A DNA stretch of 64,000 nucleotides from Chlorocebus sabaeus (taxonomy: Eukaryota > Chordata > Mammalia > Primates > Cercopithecidae). Where the stretch lies: contig NC_132909.1 in the NCBI RefSeq assembly GCF_047675955.1, positions 43,885,931 through 43,949,930 of the forward strand, given 5' to 3'. The position numbers were made by a program, and so were the translations under genes. Shown here in pieces: positions 56,842 through 64,000 of the stretch (its first letter is position 1; each line of letters begins with the position of its first letter). The notes beneath the pieces were generated by a model, which was given only the letters and a program-made list of their open reading frames with translations, was not told the DNA's origin and did not search any database.

Positions 56842-56938
56842 AAGGTGGGCATATCGCTTGAGGTCAGGAGTTTGAGACCAACCAGGCCAACCTGGCAAAA
56901 CCCTATCTCTACTAAAAAAATTAAATAAAAAATAAAAA
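56842..56938 (+). mobile_element. Alu fragment
   Basis: Middle of the left arm to an A-rich end. Confidence 0.8.
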
Positions 56939-57038
56939 GGGTCTAGCCTGCCTCTGAAGTTCCATGCGAGGATTATGGATTACTGCCTCCTTACTTTGAG
57001 GATTAGGTGAAATAGAACAGGTTCTGTGAGCACAGTTT

Positions 57039-57058
57039 TGTGTGTGTGTGTGTGTGTT
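57039..57058 (+). repeat. (TG)n microsatellite
   Basis: About ten TG units directly before a minus-strand Alu T-run in SUGP2 intron 1. Confidence 0.9.
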
Positions 57059-57672
57059 GTTTTTTTTTTTTTTCCTTGAGACAGAGTCTCGCTCTGTCCC
57101 CCAGTCTGGAGTGCAATGGCATGATCTCAGCTCACTGCAACCTCTGTCTCCCCAGTTCAAGCAATTCCCATGCCTCAGCCTCCTGAGTATTTGGGATTAC
57201 AGGCACGTGCCACCATGCCTGGTGCTTTTTTTTTTTTTTTTTTTTTTTTTTTGAGATGGAGTCTCACTCTGTTGCCCAGGCTGGAGTGCAGTGGCATGAT
57301 CTCAGCCCACTGCAACCTCTACCTCCCAGGTTCAAGCAATTTGCTTGCCTCAGCTTCCCAAGTAGCTGGGATTAAAGGTGCACACCACCACGCCTGGCTA
57401 ATTTTTGTGTTTTTAGTAGAGACAGGGTTTTGCCATGTTGGCCAGGCTGGTCTTGAACTCCTGATCTTAAATGATCCGCCCACCTCAGCTTCCCAAAGTG
57501 CTGGGATTACAGGTGTGAGCCACCATACGCAGCCTGAATTTTTTGTATTTTAGTAGAGACGGGGGTTTCACCATGTTGCCTAGGCTGGTCTCGAACTCCT
57601 GAGCTCAGGTGATCCGCCCACCTCAACCTCCCAAAGTGCCAGGATTACAGGCATGAGCCACCGTGCCCAGCC
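57059..57672 (-). mobile_element. Alu interrupted by another Alu, next to SUGP2 exon 2
   Basis: Parts 57059-57225 and 57535-57672; its end lies 43 bases before the exon. Confidence 0.88.
57226..57534 (-). mobile_element. Alu nested in the Alu at 57059
   Basis: T-run of 27 and both arms, ending CATACGCAGCC. Confidence 0.92.
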
Positions 57673-57715
57673 CCAAGTTGTGACTCTTAGTGTAGTTTTT
57701 TCTGTCTCACCATAG

Positions 57716-57847
57716 GGCAAAATAACATGGCAGCCAGACGAATTACACAGGAGACTTTTGATGCTGTATTACAAGAAAAAGCCAAGCGATATCACATGGA
57801 TGCCAGCGGTGAGGCTGTAAGCGAAACTCTTCAGTTTAAAGCTCAAG
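57716..57847 (+). CDS. SUGP2: SUGP2 exon 2 (first coding exon; ATG at 57727)
   Basis: SURP and G-patch domain-containing protein 2 (formerly SFRS14), a nuclear protein related to splicing factors. The acceptor TCTCACCATAG ends at 57715, the ATG at 57727 sits in AATAACATGG, and the donor is CTCAAG|GTAAAA at 57847/57848. It encodes residues 1-40 (MAARRITQETFDAVLQEKAK and onward) and the first base of Asp41. Only 11 untranslated bases precede the ATG in this exon. The 3' end of an antisense-oriented Alu pair lies only 43 bases upstream of the exon. The coding part matches ARMC6's first coding exon in length (121 bases), phase and N-terminal motif. Confidence 0.95.
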
Positions 57848-57989
57848 GTAAAATAAAGTATTGTTGTTGTTGTTTTGGTTGGGGGTGTATCTTAGGGCCA
57901 AGGCAGGAAGATTGCAGTACCTTGGGCAAATAATACCAGTCCTCTGATCCTTACATTCCTTATTTAGGAGATAATGGTTTTTTATTTTG

Positions 57990-58153
57990 GTTTGGTTTAG
58001 TTTTTGAGACAGGGTCTTACTCTCTCCCCCAGGCTGAAGTACGATGGCACAGTTTTAGCTCACTGCAACCGTGAACTCCTAGGCTCAAGCCATCCTCCCA
58101 TCTCTGCCTCCCAGAGTGCTGGGATTATAGGCATGAGCCACTGCGCTTGGTCA
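57990..58153 (-). mobile_element. Alu with internal deletion
   Basis: T-rich start, start of one arm joined to GGGATTATAGGCATGAGCC. Confidence 0.87.
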
Positions 58154-58239
58154 GGGGATAATGTTTTGATCTGTCAGTCATCATTACGCAGATATCTGGA
58201 GCCTCTCGCAGTATATCCTCCCCGACCCACCTCAAGACA

Positions 58240-58549
58240 GTTTTGTTTGTTTGTTTGTTTGTTTTGAGACAGAGTTTCACTCTTGTCTCCCAGGCTAGAG
58301 GGCATTGGAGGGATCTCGGCTCACTGCAACCTCTGCCTCCTGGGTTCAAGCGGTTTTCCTGTCTCAGCCTCCTGAGTAGCTGGGATTACAGGCATGCGCC
58401 ACCACGCCCAGCTAATTTTTGTATTTGTAGTAGAGATGGGGTTTTACCATGTTGACCAGGCTGGTCTCAAACTCCTGACCTCAGGTGATCCGCTTGCCTT
58501 GGCCTCCCAAAATGCTGGGATTATAGGCATAAGCCACCGAGGCCAGCCC
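58240..58549 (-). mobile_element. Alu, full
   Basis: (TTTG)n tail, both arms; CAGTTTTGTTT on both sides. Confidence 0.93.
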
Positions 58550-58569
58550 AGTTTTGTTTTTTGGTGTTG

Positions 58570-58705
58570 TTTTTTTTTTTCTTTTAATAGATATGGGGTC
58601 TTGCTATGTTGTTCAGGCTGGTCTGCAACTCCTGGGCTCAAGCTATCCTCCCACCTCTGCCTCCAGTGTGTGTTGCCATTGCAGGCATGAGCCACTGCTC
58701 ACAGC
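58570..58705 (-). mobile_element. Alu monomer
   Basis: One arm, T-run to CACTGCTCACAGCC. Confidence 0.83.
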
Positions 58706-58760
58706 CCCAAGACAGGTTCTTGGATCCATTTCCTGGCTCCATCCCCATCACCACTTAAAA

Positions 58761-59069
58761 TTTTTTTTTTTTTTTTTTTTTTGAGACAGAGTCTTGTACT
58801 GTCGCCCAGGCTGGAGTGCAGTGACGTGATCTTGGCTCACTGCAGCCTCTGCCTCCCGGGTTCAAGCAATTCTCCTACCTCAGCCTCCCGAGTAGCTGAG
58901 ATTACAGGCGCCTGCCACCATGCCCGGCTAATTTTTTTGTATTTTTTTTTAGTGGAGATGGGGTTTCACTATATTGATCAGGCTGGTCTTGAACTCCTGA
59001 CCTTGTGATCCACCTGCCTCATCCTCCCAAAGTGCTGGGATTACAGGTGTGAGCCACCGCACCCGACCA
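58761..59069 (-). mobile_element. Alu, full
   Basis: T-run of 22, both arms. Confidence 0.95.
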
Positions 59070-60073
59070 GCTCTACCAGTTCTTACCTGGATAATCAGAA
59101 CAATCTCCTTCTGCAGCATCTCTCTGTTTCTGGCTTCATTCCCCTCATGTCTCCCCTTTATAGGGTTGGTCCACAGATCTGTTAGTGACAGCCTTACTGA
59201 ACCACTGCTCTCCTTGGCCTCTTGGGGCTCCCCACTACAGGACACACCTGCAGGAGCAGCCAGGCCACAATATAAACAAGACAGGAGGGCATGGGGTGGC
59301 CTGTAGAGCTGCTGATTTTAGGCCCTGTCTGAAAACATTCCCATTGGAAGGTTTTGACACACCATGCCAGCAGAATCAAAAACAGTGCCTGCACAGATCG
59401 CAGGATGACATGAAGGGTCCTTCACCTCCTGCCTTGGACCTCACACTGAGGGCTGCTGTGCTGCCTGCTACCTATGCTTTGAATTCCTCCTGTCCCAGCA
59501 CTGCCTGGTAAATTCCCTCAGGTACCAAGACAGATCACAGGTGCCTTCCCCCGGGAAGCCTCAGCATGCCTTGAGGCTGATTTGGTTGCCCTTTCCTGCC
59601 CCAGGGAAGTACATCGTGTACTCACTCCTCTGCCTGTCTCCTCTTGGTAGCACAGACAGTGCTGCTCCCAGCCACACCAGCCTTGGGGTGGAGGAGGTCT
59701 CCTGTGTTGGGTGACTTCTAAGTGTTTGGGGTAGGAATAACGAACATGCTCTGGACCTGGACAAAGCAGGCTCAGAGATTGTCTTCAGATCTTGAGTTTT
59801 CAATAATCACATGAGTACTACACACAAACATTCCTGTTATAAAATATTGGAACAAATAAGAAGTAAAGGTTAAAATTAAAGTTCTCTTAACTGCTTGCTT
59901 ATCCCTCTGAGGTATAACCGTATCCATGGTGTTTGTGCATTCTTTAGTTGTTTTAGTGTAATACATGTATGTAATACTGAATATTTATGTTTTATTTAGA
60001 TGGAGATTTAAATCTTTAACTTTACCTAGAGACTCAAGCACCAATACATATCTTAGTTACCTCCAGAAAGATT

Positions 60074-60692
60074 AGGGGCCTGGGCACAGTGACTCACACC
60101 AGCAATCTCACCACTTTGGGAGGCTGAGGCAAGAGGATCATTTGAGCCCTGGAGTTACAGACTAGTCTGGGCAAAAAAGTGAGACTCAGGGCCGGGCGCA
60201 GTGGCTCAAGCCTGTAATCCCAGCACTTTGGGAGGCCGAGACGGGCGGATCACGAGGTCAGGAGATCGAGACCATCCTGGCTAACACGGTGAAACCCTGT
60301 CTCTACTAAAAAATACAAAAAAAACTAGCCGGGCGAGGTGGCAGGCGCCTGTAGTCCCAGCTACTCGGGAGGCTGAGGCAGGAGAATGGCGTAAACCTGG
60401 GAGGCGGAGCTTGCAGTGAGCCGAGATCCGGCCACTGCACTCCAGGATCCAGCCGCTGCACTCCAGCCTGGGCGACAGAGCGAGACTCTGTCTCAAAAAA
60501 AAAAAGTGAGACTCCCTCTCTACAAAAAATAAAAAGTTATCTGGGCATGGTGGCTTGTACCTATGGCTCTGGCTACTTGGGAGGCTGAGGCAGGAAGTTG
60601 GCTTGTGCCCAGGAAATTGAGGCTGCAGTAAGCCGTGTTTGTGCCATTGTACTCCAGCCTGGGCCACAGAGTGAGTCCCTGTCTCAAAAAAA
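60074..60692 (+). mobile_element. Alu interrupted by an AluYR
   Basis: Left part to 60189, right part from about 60506; AAAAAGTGAGACTC repeated around the insertion. Confidence 0.9.
60190..60505 (+). mobile_element. Alu, full, Old World monkey AluYR-like, nested
   Basis: GGCTCAAGCCTG, CGAGACGGGCGG, AACTAGCCGGGCGAGG, GTAAACCTGGG, GAGATCCGGCCACTGC; carries a tandem duplication near its end. Confidence 0.93.
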
Positions 60693-60695
60693 GAC

Positions 60696-61001
60696 GGCTG
60701 GGTGCAGTGGCTTACACTTGTAATCCCAGCACTTTGGGAGGCCAGGGTGGGCAGATCACCTGAGGTCAGGAGTTTGAGACCAGCCTGGCCAACATGGTGA
60801 AACCCCGTCTCTACTAAAAATACAAAAATGTGGCGGGCACCTGTAATCGCAGCTACCCAGGAGGCTGAAACAGAAGAACAGCTTGAACCCGGGAGGTGGA
60901 GGTTGCAGTGAGCCAAGATCGCGCCCCTGCACTCCAGTACTCTAGCACTCTAGCCTGGGCAACAGAGTGAGACTCTGTCTCTAAAAAAAAAGAAAAAAAA
61001 A
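60696..61001 (+). mobile_element. Alu, full
   Basis: Both arms. Confidence 0.93.
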
Positions 61002-61507
61002 GTGTTAGAGCTACTTTCCTTGACCAGCCTGTCTCAAAATGTCATTGCCTCCTCAGGTTCCCACCTGCTTGATTTGTCTTCTTGGTACTTACTTGTATCT
61101 GATATGTTCCTGATTTTTGTCTGACTCTCTCAACTGACACGTTTCAGAGAGTTCTTATTTTCTTGCTATAACTTCAGTGCCTAATACTGTGCTTGCACAC
61201 AGTAGGTGCCCAGTTTGTACTTGTTGAACAAATGAACTAGGATTTATACACAACTTTGGCTTCCTGTGGCCTCTTAACCCATTACTACCTCCTGGCACCT
61301 CTCTTTCCCTATTCATTTGTGTGTTTTTTTTTTTTTTTTAAACTAGGTCATTGATTCTGATTGAAAAGCTAGAAAGAAAGGCACTCCATGAAAACTCTCC
61401 CTGAGGCCCGCTCTTCTCATATGCCCATAGTTCATCGCTTCTGTTCCTTGCTGCTTACAGTTTCTCCATGTGATTAAGCAAATGCAAATATATCTTCCCC
61501 TATGCCC

Positions 61508-61640
61508 TTTTTTCTTTTTGACAGAGACAGGGTCTTGCTATGTTGCCCAGGCTGGTCTCAAACTCCTGGGCTCAAGTGATCCTCCCACCTCGGCCTCCCA
61601 AAGTGCAGGGATTATAGGTTTGAGCCACTGTGCCTGACCC
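61508..61640 (-). mobile_element. Alu monomer (left-arm type)
   Basis: T-rich start, one arm ending CACTGTGCCTGACC. Confidence 0.87.
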
Positions 61641-62405
61641 ATTTCCCCTTTTCTACATGGAGAAGGACAGAAGTAGACACTGTTCCGTTTCTATCATGGC
61701 CTCTCTTGATGTATCTTGCTAAGCTTCTGCCCTCCCTCCTGCCTGCCTCAGTCTGTGGTTTTTCAGCTCCAAAGAGAGGGTTGATTGGCCTGGCCTACCT
61801 TTCCAAGGGATAGGTTCAGCCAACTTTGGGTCAGCTGTGGTGGGTGTGGTGTTAGCTATGGTTCATCTAGCCTCACAGTTGCACTGTGGGCGGAGACTTC
61901 CTTCTAGGAAGCGGTGAAGGCAGGTAACCTCAGTAAAACCTATCTGTTCTGAGATAGAAGTAGAAACACAGAAGTGTTCCAGTTGCAGTAAAGATATCCA
62001 GGTTATTTGGGGACCAAACACCCTTTCCTCAGACTAAAAGAGGGATTGCCAATCCAGATGGCTAGAGAGTAGGGGATCTGAATGAGCGAGGGCTGTTGGT
62101 GCCAACTTAGAGAGTCTGTGTCTTGCCCGTTGGGCTGCTGCTCCCCGGCCTGGGTTGATTGTCATCAGGGCAAACTCAGGGTTGGTGCTTTTACATCTCC
62201 TGTTTTAGTAAGTAGTCGATCCAGATTTTTAAATGACACCACACACATTTTAAATGTTAGCAACAAATACAGATTGGCAAACAGCACTGAGGTGTATAAA
62301 GCACTTTTGCTGCCTGGTGATCCGTGGACTGTTTGTTTGCACTGTTTGCATCCTCTGGTCTAAAGTGCCTTTTGGCTTCTTCTTTTTTTGAATGGTTTAT
62401 TTCAG

Positions 62406-64000
62406 ATCTCTTAAGGGCAGTCCCAAGATCCAGAGCAGAGATGTATGATGATGTCCACAGCGATAGCAGATACTCCCTCAGTGGATCTGTAGCTCACTCG
62501 CGAGACGCCGGAAGAGAAGGCCTGAGAAGTGATGTATTTCCAGGGCCTTCCTTCAGATCAAGCAACCCTTCCATCAGTGATGACAGCTACTTTCGCAAAG
62601 AATGTGGCCGGGATCTGGAATTTTCTCACTCTGATTCTCGGGACCAGGTCATTGGCCACCGGAAATTGGGACATTTCCGTTCTCAGGACTGGAAATTTGC
62701 ACTCCGTGGTTCTTGGGAGCAAGACTTTGGCCATCCAGTTTCTCAAGAGTCCTCCTCTTGGTCACAGGAGTATAGTTTTGGTCCCTCTGCAGTTTTGGGA
62801 GACTTTGGATCTTCCAGGCTGATTGAGAAAGAGTGTTTGGAGAAGGAGAGTCGGGATTATGACGTGGACCATCCTGGGGAGGCTGACTCTGTGCTCAGGG
62901 GCAGCAGTCAAGTCCAGGCCAGAGGCCGAGCTTTAAACATCGTTGACCAGGAAGGTTCCCTCCTAGGAAAGGGGGAGACTCAGGGCCTGCTCACAGCTAA
63001 GGGGGGTGTTGGGAAACTTGTCACATTGAGAAATGTGAGCACAAAAAAAATACCCACCATGAATCGTATTACTCCCAAAACTCAGGGCACTAACCAAATC
63101 CAGAAAACCACTCCAAGTCCTGATGTGACCCTGGGGACAAACCCAGGGACAGAAGATATCCAGTTCCCCATTCAGAAGATCCCTCTGGGGCTGGATCTGA
63201 AGAATCTTCGGCTCCCCAGAAGAAAGATGAGCTTTGACATCGTAGATAAGTCTGATGTTTTTTCAAGATTTGGGATAGAAATAATCAAATGGGCAGGATT
63301 CCACACCATAAAAGATGATATTAAATTTTCCCAGCTTTTCCAGACTCTCTTTGAACTTGAAACAGAAACCTGTGCTAAAATGCTTGCCTCATTCAAATGT
63401 TCCTTAAAACCAGAGCACAGAGATTTTTGCTTTTTTACTATCAAATTTTTAAAGCACTCTGCTTTGAAAACACCCAGAGTTGATAATGAGTTTTTAAACA
63501 TGCTTTTAGACAAAGGTGCTGTGAAGACCAAAAATTGCTTTTTTGAAATCATAAAGCCCTTTGACAAGTACATAATGAGACTTCAAGACCGGCTTCTGAA
63601 GAGTGTCACACCTCTGCTTATGGCCTGCAATGCCTATGAGCTGAGTGTCAAGATGAAGACCCTCAGTAACCCCCTGGACTTGGCTCTTGCCCTAGAAACC
63701 ACCAATTCTCTCTGCCGGAAGTCTTTGGCCCTTTTGGGACAGACATTCTCCTTGGCCTCTTCTTTCCGGCAAGAGAAAATCTTAGAAGCTGTCGGCCTGC
63801 AAGATATAGCTCCATCACCTGCTGCATTTCCAAACTTCGAAGACTCCACTTTGTTTGGGAGAGAGTACATAGACCACCTGAAGGCCTGGCTAGTCAGCAG
63901 CGGATGTCCCCTCCAGGTTAAGAAAGCCGAACCAGAGCCAACGCGAGAGGAGGAGAAAATGATTCCTCCTACCAAACCCGAAATTCAGGCCAAGGCTCCA
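62406..64000 (+). CDS. SUGP2: SUGP2 exon 3 (partial, runs off the window)
   Basis: The acceptor TGGTTTATTTCAG ends at 62405. The exon's first two bases complete Asp41, and the frame then stays open for 531 codons to the last base of the window, giving residues 41-572 of a protein that is about 1080 residues in human. This part is before the SURP modules and the C-terminal G-patch, which are not in the window. Visible features: a Ser/Arg/Asp-rich stretch near residues 45-180 (SRAEMYDDVHSDSRYSLSGS), a basic patch LRLPRRKM, then a hydrophobic-charged region (for example FSRFGIEIIKWAGFH and TLFELETETCAKMLASFKC) that looks folded and does not match a domain I can name. No stop, frameshift or repeat interrupts it. 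The exon is at least 1595 bases, very large for a vertebrate internal exon, as it also is in human. Confidence 0.95.

Larger units (their letters stand above)
55346..57715 (+). other. SUGP2: SUGP2 intron 1
   Basis: 2.4 kb. Holds CpG-island tail, a MIR remnant (about 55700-55800), unique sequence to 56.3 kb, a full plus-strand Alu (56314-56602), a plus-strand Alu fragment (56842-56938), a (TG)n run, and a minus-strand Alu with another nested in it (57059-57672) ending just before exon 2. Confidence 0.8.
57848..62405 (+). other. SUGP2: SUGP2 intron 2
   Basis: 4.56 kb. Alus cover most of 57990-59069 and 60074-61001. Unique AT-rich sequence lies at 59070-60073, 61002-61507 and 61641-62405. A short MIR/L2-like tract (GTAGGTGCCCAG near 61203) is seen. 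No other exon was recognised. Confidence 0.8.

Noticed and set aside
62529..62822. A 97-codon plus-strand frame inside SUGP2 exon 3
   Set aside because: It is in a different frame from SUGP2, which is open for the entire exon and recognisable.
1..64000. tRNA genes, CRISPR arrays, bacterial-type mobile elements or intact viral genes
   Set aside because: None seen. The only virus-derived sequences are solitary LTR remnants; the small tRNA-like promoter boxes belong to MIR or Alu copies.

Overview
This is nuclear DNA of a primate, almost certainly an Old World monkey (macaque, baboon, vervet or a relative). Dimeric Alu elements, many nested in one another, dominate the window. At least four (near 34.6, 38.4, 38.9 and 60.2 kb) carry changes I associate with the cercopithecid AluYR subfamilies: CTCAAGCC in the promoter box, CGAGACGGGCGG, AACTAGCCGGGC, GTAAACC, and GAGATCCGGCCACTGC. 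A human or other ape sequence should lack these. There are no bacterial-type operons, CRISPR arrays or phage genes. Gene names below come from recognising the encoded proteins and the gene order SLC25A42 - ARMC6 - SUGP2, which matches human 19p13.11 in reversed orientation.

Layout. (1) 1-22.5 kb: most likely the 5' part of the long first intron of SLC25A42 (mitochondrial CoA/ADP carrier, minus strand). It holds Alus, old LINE-1-like 3' ends, MaLR LTRs, a 60-bp G-rich minisatellite and a CA-rich tract, and no recognisable coding exon. (2) 22.4-23.2 kb: a CpG island with six CCAAT/ATTGG boxes and a splice donor on the minus strand, read as the SLC25A42 promoter and noncoding exon 1. (3) 23.2-28.8 kb: intergenic, with several MIR remnants. 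(4) 28.8-55 kb: ARMC6 on the minus strand. All seven coding exons are present with GT-AG junctions and matching phases and give an intact 476-residue armadillo-repeat protein. (5) 54.76-55.69 kb: a CpG-island promoter shared by ARMC6 (leftward) and SUGP2 (rightward), with several NRF1-like sites and an octamer. (6) 55.3-64 kb: the 5' half of SUGP2 on the plus strand: noncoding exon 1, a short first coding exon, and a very large exon 3 that is still open at the window edge. The SURP and G-patch domains lie beyond it.

Most interesting observation: the first coding exons of the two divergent neighbours look homologous. Each has exactly 121 coding bases (40 codons plus one base, phase 1). Both proteins start M-x-x-(K/R)-R-I-x-Q-E-T-F-D-A, share M at residue 24, an EAV motif and a final F-x-x-Q, and share a 17-base stretch with one mismatch. 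The exons lie in inverted orientation on either side of the shared promoter, as if one gene acquired its N-terminal exon by local inverted duplication of the other.

Other points: ARMC6 intron 6 is a multiple of three and has no in-frame stop, so its retention would insert 134 residues. ARMC6 exon 5 has a possible alternative donor 24 nt inside it. A plus-strand exon-like segment at 1797-1921 has strong splice signals. A near-perfect tandem CRE pair lies at 4611-4629. A complete hAT-type nonautonomous transposon with visible ends lies at 50577-51101. Coordinates of repeats are read by eye and may be off by a few bases; gene exon boundaries were read base by base.
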